Source: Hymenochaete sp. R1
Taxonomy: Eukaryota; Basidiomycota; Agaricomycetes; Hymenochaetales; Hymenochaetaceae
Direction of reading: 5' to 3'
Assembly (NCBI GenBank): GCA_019400425.1
Contig: JAFREE010000255.1
Span: forward strand, 1-22,265
DNA length: 22,265 bases
This document shows, piece after piece, positions 10,014 through 19,745 of this stretch. Under the pieces are notes generated by a model. The model made no database searches. It had not been told where the DNA came from and saw only the letters and a list, made by a program, of their open reading frames with translations. Position numbers and translations under genes: made by a program. Position 1 is the first letter of the stretch, and every line of letters starts with the position of its first letter.

Positions 10014-11944
10014 ATGCCGCCTCTCGTCCCCGGCGTTTCTTCCTTCCAACTCTCAAACCCCAGCAACATGCAAAACTACTCAATAAGCGACCCAAACTTA
10101 CGAAAGGCTATATCTGACTTGATTGGCCCAGGCTACAGTACGTCTCAAGTTTTTTTTTTTGCAATTGAAACTTAACAAACTCACAAATTGAACGCGTACA
10201 GACGCAGCGAACACGGCTACTTTCGAGCCCAAACAGTATACACCAGGCGCAAGAGGGATGCAAGTCAATACCCCCGCACGTCCTCAAGCTCAACGCGGAC
10301 GGAAACCAGGAGGGAGTCGCTCGACGCCCGTAGCCACCCCTGCACCTGTTCCTAATCCCGCTCAACAAGTTCGTCCTTCTGTCGCTCAACCCGTCCAACA
10401 GCAACAACCTGCAATGCGTCATGTTGCCCGAGCACCCCTACCTACAACGTCCCAAGCACACACTACGACATATTCATCGCGTCTGCGTACAGGCACGACG
10501 CTGCTCATGCAGCCCATTCTCGCTTCCTCGTCCAACGCAGGCGGTGCAGCGAACAGTCTCGCGCGTTCGGGCGGCACGCGTCGCGGCGGCGTCGTAAACT
10601 ACGCCGAACCAGAATCTGGCGATGAGGCGCCGGAGCCTGATGCAGGCGAGCGAGACAAGGACTCAGACGACTCGGACTTCGGAGGCGTGGTGAAGAGCAC
10701 GATGAGGGCCTCGCGCATGCGCAATGGGTTTTCGCGTAGTTATTCTGCGAGTCCCGCGCCTCAGTTTGGAAAAGCAGAGCTCGATCAGAGTTATCTTGGG
10801 ATGGAGCCTCCGACGCGATTCATCAAACCAAGAACCGCCCAGGCTACGCGGCATGAATATGCGTAAGTACGCTGCTCTACTAGATTGTTGTGCTCGTGTT
10901 GAACCGGCTCAAGATCTCAAGAAGCGCTGGACAACCAAGCCCTCAAACCCACCGCACTCGTACCCGTCCGCGTTGAATTTGAGACCGATACACACCGTGT
11001 GAGGGATTGCTTCATGTGGGATCTCAACGATGACCTCATCAAGCCCGAGTCCTTCGCCCGAATATTTTGCGGAGACCTCGACCTCCCGGGGCATACATGG
11101 ATAGAAACGATCTCAAACCAGATTCGCGCTCAGGTAGAGGAGTACGAAGGCCTGGCGACGATGGACCTGGGTTCCAGTGTTGATGTGGGATATGAGGGAG
11201 TGAACGAGGACGACTCAATGCACATCGACGTTCCTGAGTGTCGTGTTATCCTCAGCGTAAGCGCCATTCTTCTCAAACACTACATTTTCATCTCTCATCA
11301 CTCTTTCTTTCCTAATAGATTGACGTCCAAATCGCCACATACCACCTTATGGACCACATAGAATGGGACCTTCTCTCCCCCCTCACCCCCGAAGCCTTCG
11401 CACAGGGCCTCTGTGCCGATATAGGTCTTACTGGCGAAGCCGTTCCGCTCATCGCACACGCCATCCACGAAGAGATCCTCAAACACAAAAAAGACGCGAT
11501 AGAGTGGGGTGTTATCGGTGGGGACGTCGTCGGGTCTAGCTCCGGCGGTGCTGGTGGTGGTGGTGGGCCTGCATCCTCCTCCACGAACGCTGCCAACGTA
11601 GCCGCCGATGAAAGAGGCGGGAACGTGACGGTGATAAAGGATAAGATAGGGTTGGGACTGGGACCGGGGGCATGGAGTCGGCCGCCGAGAGACGGGTTGG
11701 GGAGGGGCCCGAGGGCGTTGAAGAGCGTGTGGAAGGATTGGAACGACGCAGAGGAGTACGCGACACGGTTCGAAGTGTTGACGGCGGAGGAGGTTGAGAG
11801 AAGAGAAGTTGAGAGGGAGAGGGCGAGTCGGTATGTGCTTTGTGGTTTTCTAATGACACGATTGATGGCTGACGGTCGACTCACAGGCGGCTCCGGAGAG
11901 AGACGTCCAAGTTTCAGTACAGTTCAACGAGGAGACGCAGATAA
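10014..11944 (+). CDS. SNF5: SNF5/SMARCB1 family subunit of a SWI/SNF- or RSC-type chromatin remodelling complex
   Basis: Exons: 10014-10137, 10202-10862, 10914-11256, 11319-11830, 11887-11944; 565 residues. SNF5 proteins are core subunits of ATP-dependent nucleosome remodellers. The N-terminal 260 residues are Pro/Gln-rich with the fungal TYSSRLRTGTTLLMQPI block, then RRGGVVNYAE, an acidic patch and PTRFIKP. The two family repeats follow: Rpt1 from about 277 (LVPVRVEFETDTHRVRDCFMWD...IKPESFARIFCGDLDLP) and Rpt2 from about 377 (IDVQIATYHLMDHIEWD...TPEAFAQGLCADIGL). After a Gly/Ser stretch the protein ends in a basic RRLRRETS...RRRR tail. Exon 3 must begin at 10914 after an AAG acceptor to give EALDNQALKPTALVPVRV in frame. 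The sequence does not settle whether it is the Snf5 (SWI/SNF) or Sfh1 (RSC) form; basidiomycetes usually have few paralogues. Confidence 0.92.
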
Positions 11945-12192
11945 AAAAAAGTCTACTTTGGTCAAAATTTATTATTCACTTATTTATGTATTCTTCCTTG
12001 CCGTTTATCTCGAATGGGTTGCCCCGGGTTTTTCTTTCCAGTGTGATCCCTTCTGTGCATACACTACAATTCCGCTCTACAAATACCTCTACAACAAAAC
12101 AGACTGACAAACGAGAAGGAAAAATGTTTCAAAACTTCCAATCACAACCCAACTTGCCATCCAACGAGCCAAACATTGAGTTGACACGGCCC
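11945..12192. other. Convergent 3' spacer
   Basis: About 250 nt between the SNF5-type gene (+) and the URC1-type gene (-). It starts with an A-run directly after the SNF5 stop. No gene is supported. Confidence 0.45.
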
Positions 12193-14277
12193 CTAGTGCT
12201 CCGTCTCCTCCCACGTCCTCCCAACCGTCTTGAACAAATCCGCCGTGGTGACCTTCTTCCCGCTCGTGAAATACCCTGCAGCAATCTTCGCATCGATCTC
12301 AACCCGCGAGTCGGGCGGGATAAGATGGTCGGGAATGTCGTACCGCTTGTCGATGGGTATCCCGGAGGTGACGATGGCGTTGTATTTCCTGAGGGAGGGT
12401 ACCGTTAGCAATTGCTACTTATGAGTTTCGAAAGGAGGCTGAACTTACATATCACTCATGGAGACCATATTATGGATCTTGGTTATGCCGAGCCAGTGCA
12501 GGATGTCAGGCATGAGGGCCTGGAAACGCATGTCCTTCACACCGGCGATGACTTCCGTTGACTTGAAATATTTGTCTGCTGAGTCGCCGCCACGCTTGCG
12601 AAGGTTGTAGACCAGATACCTGGGAGCATAAAAAAGAAAGAAAGAAATTAATTGGGTTATGTGATTGGCAGTTTAATTGATGGATAAACAACGTACTTGG
12701 TGACTTCTCCGAGTGCGCGTCCTTCTTTACGGAAGTAGACCACGACACCGACTCCACCACGCTGGGCGCAGCGAACGCATTCTTCGATGGCGAACGTAAG
12801 GTACGGCTTGCAGGTGCAGATGTCGGAGCCAAAGACGTCGGAGCCGTTACCTACAACAAGGATCAGAACTTTAGAGAACACAGAAAAGAATATCTGACTG
12901 ACATTCGTCGTGAACTCGCAGGGTCAATTCCTTGGATTCATCGCGCATGTACTCGGGTGGTCCAACTGCAAACGAGATCAGTTCGTATAAAAGTCTATAC
13001 TTGCTGCTTCACATACATATGTACACAGTGAGACCGCCGATAGGAGGCAGGAATACCTTGATATCGGGACGAGTAATGAGCTCTGGGTACATTCCTCCGG
13101 TGTCCTCGAAAAGCGCGCGACGTAACAGAGGCTCGGATCTATGTAAGGTGTAAGACTTCAAGAAACAAAATAAAATATGGTAACGGGTCCACCTACATCT
13201 CGAACCTCTCTGCAACTCCTGGCAAATACCATACCGGCTCAACCGCCGCTTTGCTCGTCGCAAGCTCAACCCCGGGATCCTCCTCACTCTTACTTCCATC
13301 CGCGTTCAACAACGGCCGACTCTTCAACACGATCTTCCCATCGATCGGGATCGTACCCTTACGCGACGCTTCATCGATCTCAGAGAGCTTGATATGTGCT
13401 TTTGTGATCGCAATGCTCGGGCGCACATCCAGTCCACCGTCGATTTCGTCGCGGTAGACTTGAGGGACGAGGTGGCCCCACGGGTCGAAAGAAACGATCT
13501 TCTTTGGGTTGAACCAGGCGGATACTGGCGGGATGGGAACTGGAGGCTCTGTGAGGGCGTATTCGGGCTTGTGAGTGAGGGAGAGAGTGCCGATTGCTAC
13601 AGCGAGTGCTCTGTAAATCGACTAGATGGAAAACTTAGAGTGTATGAAAATGTAAGGTAGGGTATATGCATACATATGAGCCCGAATGGGCACCGATAGC
13701 ATTGCGTTGCTTTATAGATCCAGCAAGGCGAGAGCATATGACAGGTCCTCGAACTTTGGGATCCTCGGCACCCCAAGAAAGCTGAAATGGCTTTATTCCG
13801 TGCTGGTCCGGATACGCTGAGAGCGAAAACGCGTGTCAAGGGCGTGGCACAAACTGGAAATGTGAAGAGTCAGAAAGTAACTCACTCGTCAGGATTACGC
13901 GTTGAGGGTACAGGGCACGCTCTCTTTCCTTCTCGGATGCTGGAAGAGGCTTTGCGACGGTTGGGGGTGAGCCGACGTTAGAAGTCAATGATGAGGGGAG
14001 AGCAGAGACAGATGTAGATGGGGAGGCGGCGTGCGGGTCGGTCGATGGTATGGTCGAAGGCGTCTGCCTGCCAGGAATCGGGACGCCATTGCTCACTGGC
14101 GGTGGTCCACTGGCCACCAGAGAATCGACCTGCGAAAGATGTGATCCAATTATCAGCCAATGTGTTTGCAACGGAGCCGCCACGACGACCAACCTTGGTT
14201 GATAGCACCTGCTGGTTCTTCTGCAATTCCTGTAGCTGAGCGAGGATTTGTGAAAGAACAGCGTCCGTTGAAGACAT
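12193..14277 (-). CDS. URC1: GTP cyclohydrolase II-like protein of uracil catabolism (URC1 type)
   Basis: Exons in coding order: 14277-14194, 14129-13886, 13816-13674, 13621-13197, 13138-13017, 12965-12903, 12850-12697, 12619-12449, 12388-12193; 533 residues. URC1 is required for the fungal URC route that uses uracil as nitrogen source. It is related to riboflavin-pathway GTP cyclohydrolase II but is longer. Shown by: KVRGPVICSRLAGSIKQRNAIGAHSGSY; PWGHLVPQVYRDEIDGGLDVRPSIAITKAHI; the zinc ligand pattern C-x10-C-x-C in HDECNGSDVFGSDICTC; GGVGVVVYFRKEGRALGEVTKY, equivalent to the GTP-binding and catalytic Arg/Glu segment; and the C-terminal SMSDMKYNAIVTSGIPIDKRYDIPDHLIPPDSRVEIDAKIAAGYFTSG-type block. 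The C-terminal block and length favour URC1 over RIB1. The N-terminal 28 residues form a Gln/Leu-rich helix (LSQILAQLQELQKNQQ). All nine exons join in frame with GT-AG introns of 51-77 nt. The start is divergent from AKR copy 1. Confidence 0.87.
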
Positions 14278-15040
14278 GGTCGGCGTTGGAACTAGGATAT
14301 ATGTCTATCGTTCTGGGTGACCTCTGAGGGGGGAAAGAGAGAACGAAATGTTGAAGCACGGTGAGCTCGTTTTGTGCGCGAGGATGACGTTCGGAGGGGG
14401 ACGTTTACCTGCAGGCCGCTTGGAGTACACACAATATCTTTCTTCTGAAACTGCGGCCAACACCTTCGATGTTACTGCAGACAACGACGATGAGGAAAGA
14501 GGGAGAGGGAGTACGATGGACTCGTGGCCGCCATCGGGGTCGGACCAATTGGCCGTCGTCGCCGAATCCATCTTAGCCGTATCTCAAGTTATCTCTCGTC
14601 GCCGCGGCTCTCGCCCTGTCGACACTCCTTCGCCGATGACCATCATCAACGGCAGTATTGGAGAAAGGAAGGAAACAGGACCGGCGCATTATTGAATTCA
14701 GTAAATACTGCTCAAAGCTCACAATATGGATGCGAGTTGGTGTACACGACACTACTCGATCTTCCAGCAGGTCGTCAAGTTTCTCTGTCATCATCATTCT
14801 TCAGTACTCACAGGGTGCACGCGCGTCTCGCTCGGCATGCTTCCGTCTCTCGCAGCTTCCACCGGGTTCATATGAAATCATAAACTTGACCATGATGACT
14901 GATGACTAGCGTGCTTTATCATCTACAATCCATCTGGGCGAACATAAAACTAAAATACCACCGGTCGTCAATACCTTGTAACTGTGCTCCAAGCCCCATC
15001 TCGTGCAGCGTCTCACTTTGAAAACGTCAAAGCAGTCTCG
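14278..15040. promoter_or_regulatory. Divergent promoter region, URC1 gene / AKR copy 1
   Basis: About 760 nt between outward start codons. A palindromic CCAATTGG at 14545-14552 contains a CCAAT box in both directions. On the minus strand a good donor (CAG/GTAAAC) with intron 14408-14324 and a polypyrimidine-CAG acceptor could be a 5'-leader intron of URC1; a frame starting at 14571 runs across it and stops just before the URC1 ATG. The block 14883-14900 is shared with the AKR copy 2 promoter. No independent gene is convincing. Confidence 0.45.
14883..14900 (+). promoter_or_regulatory. Upstream motif shared with AKR copy 2 (copy A)
   Basis: AACTTGACCATGATGACT matches 16603-16620 at 16 of 18 positions. 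It lies 140 nt before the AKR copy 1 ATG and is followed by a partial repeat (GATGACTAGC). It is either a retained regulatory site or a leftover of the duplication; the binding factor is unknown. Confidence 0.4.
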
Positions 15041-16344
15041 ATGTCAAATCCAGTCGACTCTCAGCCTTCTGTCGCGCTCAACACAGGAGCCAGGATACCA
15101 GCAATCGGTACGTCCCATACCTAATCGCCCCATTTTATACCTGACATATTCAATTTTCACAGGTCTTGGTGGCTTTGCTGGAGTCACTCCCGAAGAAGTA
15201 GCTGCAAGCAAGGCATGGGTCCTCACGGCCCTGAAGATGGGCTATCGTCATATCGATACCGCACGTGGGTACGGTACGGAGAAGGGTGTCGGTGAAGCCA
15301 TCCGTGAAAGTGGGATAAAGAGAGAAGAGCTGTTCATTACGACGAAGCTGCCGTGAGTCTTCGGCTGTTTGTCATTTAACTGGACTTCATATGAGGCGCT
15401 GGTTTGCATTTAGTCCGCACCACCAGAAGAAAGTCGCCGAGTCTCTGGAAGAGTCCCTCAGAGATGCGGGACTGGATTACTTCGATCTCGTAAGTCAGAA
15501 TCACTGCGTTCTTGCTACACACTATGGCTAATTCCTAATGCTTCATGCATTGATTCCATGGGACCACAAAACCAATTATAGTGGCTGATGCATTGGCCGC
15601 AAGCAACGATGAATATTGACGAAAATCCTTACCCTCGTCATCCGGGACCCAATGGCGAACCTAATGATGGAAACTTTGTCATGGACGACAGTGTCACGTT
15701 CGTTGACGCATGGGCGGAGATGGAGAAATGCTACCGATCCGGCAAGGTAAAGGCAATCGGAGTGAGCAACTTCAGTATCAAAACGTATGCTCCTTTGTTG
15801 TTCTCTTTTCCTCTTGCGTATTTTTGACGTGCTTCAAGATTGAGCAAACTGTTGGAAACTGCCATTGTCGTTCCCGCCGTCAACCAAGTAGAATGCCACC
15901 CACACCTGAGCCAGAACGACCTCCTCGCCTTTTGCAAAACGCATAGTATTGTATTAACTGCCTATTCTCCAACGGGATTATCTCAGGTGGCAGGAGATCC
16001 TGTCATGATTGCGTTATCGAAGAAGCATAGCGTGAGTCCGGCTCAGGTGAGTTTGGCGTGGCATGTTGCGAGGGGAGCGGCTGTTGTGGTAAAGAGTTCC
16101 AACGAGGAAAGGCAACGAGGCAACTTATTTGTTAGTATTTAGTTCGCATTAACTTTAATGAGGATGATATTTTCGCTGATAATGATCTCTTTTCTCACAG
16201 GGACTCCCGAAGCTGAGCGCAGATGACCTCGTAGCTATCGACAATCTAAACAAAGGTGCCCATTATTTTGGGTACCCGGGCCCGACGGAAATCAATGGAG
16301 AGAAGGCTGCTTTTGGATGGACGTACAGTCAGTTGGGATGGTGA
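15041..16344 (+). CDS. Aldo-keto reductase, copy 1 (intact)
   Basis: Exons: 15041-15107, 15163-15352, 15414-15489, 15582-15784, 15839-16130, 16201-16344; 323 residues, the normal length for the AKR (beta/alpha)8-barrel superfamily. These cytosolic enzymes reduce aldehydes and ketones with NADPH. Motifs: [15 protein letters not shown] at the N-terminus; [11 protein letters not shown] with catalytic Asp54 and Tyr59; FITTKLP with Lys84; WLMHWPQ with His115, completing the tetrad; [33 protein letters not shown]; and [14 protein letters not shown], the cofactor 2'-phosphate region. It ends in [10 protein letters not shown]. One exon 5 acceptor is AAG (15836-15838). The gene heads the tandem array; copy 2 follows 460 nt later with the same intron positions. 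Substrate cannot be inferred. Confidence 0.93.
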
Positions 16345-16602
16345 ACAAAACCAAAAGCAAGTCATGTATAAGTATGTGCTAGGGAGACATTAGTTTCGTA
16401 TCACAGGTCGTGAACAATGATAAGTTGTTCAAAATCAGTGGCTATGATTTTTAGAGAACGCGTCAACAGACATCAACAACGCGTGACCGTCGGCTCTTTT
16501 GCTCGCTCGTCAAATTGAAGTCCTGATAAGAGGTCGGAGGTCGTTTCTCACCATGATCGCGCTCATCCCTACCCTCATGTCTCTTTCCGTCACTCAATTC
16601 AA

Positions 16603-16620
16603 AACTTGATAATGATGACT
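16603..16620 (+). promoter_or_regulatory. Upstream motif shared with AKR copy 1 (copy B)
   Basis: AACTTGATAATGATGACT, 16 of 18 identical to 14883-14900. It lies 184 nt before the AKR copy 2 ATG and about 70 nt before the TATA-like box. Confidence 0.4.
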
Positions 16621-16691
16621 AGGGCCGGAAGCTAGCGGGTTCGAGCGGAGTGTCCTTCTCACCCCGGCCTCTAAAGTTGCTCAAACATATC

Positions 16692-16699
16692 TTTATAAG
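16692..16699 (+). promoter_or_regulatory. TATA-like box, AKR copy 2
   Basis: TTTATAAG about 105 nt before the ATG at 16805, a plausible spacing for a fungal TATA promoter. It rests on the sequence match and position only. Confidence 0.4.
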
Positions 16700-16804
16700 C
16701 AGAGAATTTGTATAGCCCATGAACGGTTCTTTTCTCCTTGACTTCTACCGTTATCATCAACACCGGCGAAAGCTTTTCACAACAGAACGTCAACGACTCG
16801 TACA

Positions 16805-18116
16805 ATGTCTGCTGCTCCTTCCCAGCCATACGTTACACTCAACACGGGCGCAAAGATGCCTGCCATAGGTACGCAGTACTTACTTCTTCTAAAAGTGAAT
16901 CGCGTGCTGAACAAAGTTTTCCCAATCCATTGATATGGTGGAGCTAGGTCTTGGATGCTACGCTGGCTGGAACCCTGCAGACCAGGAAGCGAGCGACAGA
17001 TGGATCCTCTCAGCACTGAAGGCGGGTTACCGTCATCTCGATACCGCGCATGCGTATGGAACGGAGGGTCCTCTTGGTCGAGCGCTGAAGGCTTCGGGTA
17101 TCCCAAGAGATGAAGTATTTGTGACGACAAAACTCCCGTGCGCATTTTCTCTGCATCTCTGAGTCTTAGTAGAAGTCCTCTCTTACGGGTCGAACGGTCA
17201 ATGCAGGCTATACCATCACACAAAAGTGGCCGAGTCGATTGATTCGTCGCTAAAGAATACTGGGCTGGAGTATTTCGATCTCGTGAGCGCACTGGTTGTT
17301 CTATCTCCATCCGAGCCCTTCTCTGAAATGTCCCCGTCTCGATCGATCATAGTGGCTGATGCACTGGCCACAAGCTATAGTCAACTCAGACGATAAGACC
17401 CATACGAAGCACCCGCAAGGATTAGACGGAGAACCGAGTGATTTCTTGATGGATGACAGCGTGACGTTTAACGAAACATGGGCGGAGATGGAGAAAGTAC
17501 TTGCAACGGGTAAAGTGAAAGCCATCGGCGTGAGCAACTTCAGCCCGACAACGTGCGTATCGAGGTGGAGGTTATGAAAATCCATGTTACTTTCTGATGT
17601 CACGTAGGCTTCCCATACTCCTAAAAACAGCCAAAGTCATTCCTGCAGTGAACCAAGTCGAATGTCATCCACACCAAGCCCAATCCGCGCTCCTCAAACT
17701 CCACAAAGAGAATAATATCATGCTCACTGCATACTCGCCAACAGGCTACACCCAAGTCGCCGAGGACCCCGTCATCTCAGGCATCGCGAAGAAGCACGGC
17801 GTGAGCGCCGGTCAGGTAAGCCTAGCATGGCACGTAGCGAGAGGGACGACGGCTGCGGTCAAGAGTGCCAACGCAGTAAGGCAGAAGGCGAATCTGCTCG
17901 TGAGTCTCGTCGCTAGCTTAAAACCCCCTCTGGAGGATCTCGAACTGACGCAGTGTTCTACGATTTTAGGAGCTACCAAAACTCGACACGGAGGACATCA
18001 GTGCAATAAATAAGCTGGATAAGGATGTTCATTATTGTGTGTACCCAGAACCGAACGAGCGAGGTGATGAGAAATTGGCATTTGGGTGGACGTTCAGCCA
18101 GCTCGGATGGTACTAG
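16805..18116 (+). CDS. Aldo-keto reductase, copy 2 (intact)
   Basis: Exons: 16805-16868, 16948-17137, 17207-17282, 17353-17552, 17608-17899, 17970-18116; 322 residues. Exons 2, 3 and 5 have exactly the same length as in copy 1 (190, 76 and 292 nt) and all five introns fall at the same codon phase, so the two genes are tandem duplicates. The catalytic tetrad is complete: Asp53 and Tyr58 in HLDTAHAYGTE, Lys83 in VTTKLP, His114 in WLMHWPQ. The cofactor region AAVKSANAVRQKAN is conserved and the C-terminus reads FGWTFSQLGWY. Protein divergence from copy 1 is substantial, especially after the HWPQ loop (NSDDKTHTKHPQGL here), so the duplication is not recent. Copy 2 is the closer relative of the relic at 19395-19608. 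Substrate is unknown. Confidence 0.93.
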
Positions 18117-18538
18117 TAAAAACTGCGTAAGAATCGATTACATGCAACTGAATGTACGTTTAGAAAGACATAATGAATTAATTTGAACACACTTCTTTTG
18201 GCGAATATTAGGAAGGGGAAAACAGCAGCGATTCGAGAATATTGACTTCTGCAGAATATTAATAATGGTCCATGTATCTTCTCTATCATGATTATGTTTC
18301 TTGCAGCAACTTTGTCGGGTCAAAAAAGTGAGAAAACATGATTTTTTCAGTTGATTTATCCATTGCTCTGTTCCAATGTCAGTCTAAAAATAAGCCCACT
18401 CATAGATTAAATGCGATACCTTTATACGATGCTGTCAAAGTTAGAGGCCAACGAGGAGGGAGTACACGACGGACTCGCCGCGACCCTCGTTCCTGATCGG
18501 CCGTTAAATTCTAGTCCAGCTCAGCCACATCATCTTCC
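18117..18538. other. Intergenic region after AKR copy 2
   Basis: AT-rich 3' flank of AKR copy 2 followed by sequence downstream of the Plavaka-like fragment. No gene is supported. If this were a complete transposon, the rest of the transposase should lie here on the minus strand; I do not see it. Confidence 0.45.
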
Positions 18539-19127
18539 TCATGCGGTGTTCCATCTGCATTTCGCGTCCTTTCCGTTATGAAGATCCCCAGCACTAGTAG
18601 AGGGGTTGGGATGAATGCTTGGAGTATCCCTATGTGCATGGTAAATCCTGTAATCATTCGGGACTGCCGGGCAAGGGTTTCGAGCGCGAGATGGAGCCTG
18701 TGCTTCAAGTAGGTGGTTTTTCTTAATATGCTTGGGCTGGAAGGGATCAGAGAGCTGCGCCTGTGTATGCTCGAGACGATGTGGCAGAGGCAGAGAGGCG
18801 CTAGACAGTACATTGGTGCTTGGCGATGAGGGTGAAGAGTTCCTGAATGTTGAAGGAAGCTGTCTCTTCTGTTTCGATCGAACTGGAAGTTTCAGAGGTG
18901 CATCTGATATTGAGAGGTAAGCTACCAGGTAGATGCCTCAGGCAACAAGAAACGGTCAAGATACCATTCCGAGCCAGCTCTAGCCTCCTTTTTTTGGCAG
19001 CAGCAGCAGCCTCAGCCTTCTTCCGAGCATCGGCACTAGCCTTCCTGCCCTCGCAGTGGTATAGATGCAGAGACAATGACCTACCGTTCTTCAGGTTTGG
19101 CTTTCTGCAGAGATAACAGGATATCAT
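18539..19127 (-). pseudogene. N-terminal fragment of a Plavaka-like DNA transposon transposase
   Basis: Two exons, 19127-18965 and 18903-18539, join in frame across a 61-nt GT-AG intron to give 175 residues and a stop. The protein starts with a zinc-finger-like CYLC...HLYHC motif (residues 4-24), then an Ala/Lys-rich basic helix (ARKKAEAAAAAKKRR), then LPVRSKQKRQLPSTFRNSSP and a Pro/Ser-rich linker leading to NPCPAVPNDYRIYHAHRD. That order (C2H2-like finger, charged helix, a basic R-x-x-P-x-x-F-x-D-like block, Pro-rich linker, VPN-x-Y-x-x-Y) is what I recall for the N-terminus of Plavaka-type (KDZ/CACTA-related) transposases in Agaricomycetes. The catalytic part, normally many hundreds of residues, is missing, so it is a truncated relic, though the remaining frame is intact. 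The assignment rests on motif memory and could be wrong. Confidence 0.45.
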
Positions 19128-19394
19128 TATGGTGGTGGGAAGCCTAAGTGAGTGAGTAGAAGACGCGACGCTTGAGATTCGCGTCGAATTCGTACGCACA
19201 GCCACCCTCTCTTTCGCTTCTTTACTTTGACCTTCTACCCTCACACATCCCCCATAGCTTTCCTTTTATTTCTCTTGATGACGCTCCTGAGGTGACCCGT
19301 CCGGTCTAATCGTCCGGGCTCTAGTAGTGAACCCGGTCCTAACCACCAAGCCTCGAAATGACTCTTACAGGTTATTTGGTGGATGCACTGACAG

Positions 19395-19608
19395 GCAATA
19401 CCATCAGAAGAAAGTGACCGATTTTTTATCAACGAAGAATGCCGGTTTGGAGTATTTTGATCTCGTAAGCGCAATAATCCGTTTGTATCCACCCGAGTGC
19501 GTCTCAAAAATGTCTTCATCTCCCACGTAGAGGCTGATGCATTGGTCTCAAGCTACAGTCACCTCGGATGACAACGTCAACTCTGGGCTCTCGCCAGGAT
19601 TCGATTGA
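19395..19608 (+). pseudogene. Aldo-keto reductase relic (exon 3 and part of exon 4 only)
   Basis: Segment 19395-19464 encodes QYHQKKVTDFLSTKNAGLEYFDL, clearly AKR exon 3 but two codons shorter than in the intact copies, bounded by CAG and GTAAGC splice sites. Segment 19531-19608 encodes RLMHWSQATVTSDDNVNSG, the start of AKR exon 4, with the normal Trp codon changed to Arg (TGG to AGG) and Pro to Ser, then a stop. The intron between them (19465-19530) still resembles the AKR copy 2 intron over most of its length. Exons 1, 2, 5 and 6 are absent, so no functional enzyme can be made. Eight-bp inverted repeats (19593-19600 and 19629-19636) sit at the point where homology ends. Confidence 0.85.
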
Positions 19609-19636
19609 AAACTGGGGATGCAAAAGCGATCCTGGC
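19593..19636. repeat. Short inverted repeat at the end of AKR homology
   Basis: GCCAGGAT (19593-19600) and ATCCTGGC (19629-19636) are perfect complements 28 nt apart. They coincide with the loss of AKR similarity, so they may mark a rearrangement, but eight bases can recur by chance. Confidence 0.3.
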
Positions 19637-19745
19637 AACTTCGAATTGGCCATGCACTTCCTCGACTAGGTGTTAGGCAAATTCGACCCAAATATCATTA
19701 GTGTCAATTGTCGAGGGCACCTGCATTTGATCCAAGTAACCCGAG

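Larger units (their letters stand above)
16345..16804. promoter_or_regulatory. Intergenic region and promoter of AKR copy 2
   Basis: About 460 nt between tandem AKR genes. It contains the shared motif at 16603-16620 and a TATA-like TTTATAAG at 16692-16699, about 105 nt before the AKR copy 2 ATG. A GGGTTCGAG at about 16640 recalls a tRNA B box, but no cloverleaf can be drawn. Confidence 0.5.

Noticed and set aside
14348..14695. 115-residue frame on the + strand between URC1 and AKR copy 1
   Set aside because: No recognisable motif, antisense to the likely URC1 leader, and no Agaricomycete family comes to mind; composition is like non-coding promoter DNA.
16635..16680. GGGTTCGAG resembling a tRNA B box between AKR copies 1 and 2
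   Set aside because: The flanking bases do not form a T stem, and no acceptor stem, anticodon arm or A box is found at suitable spacing.
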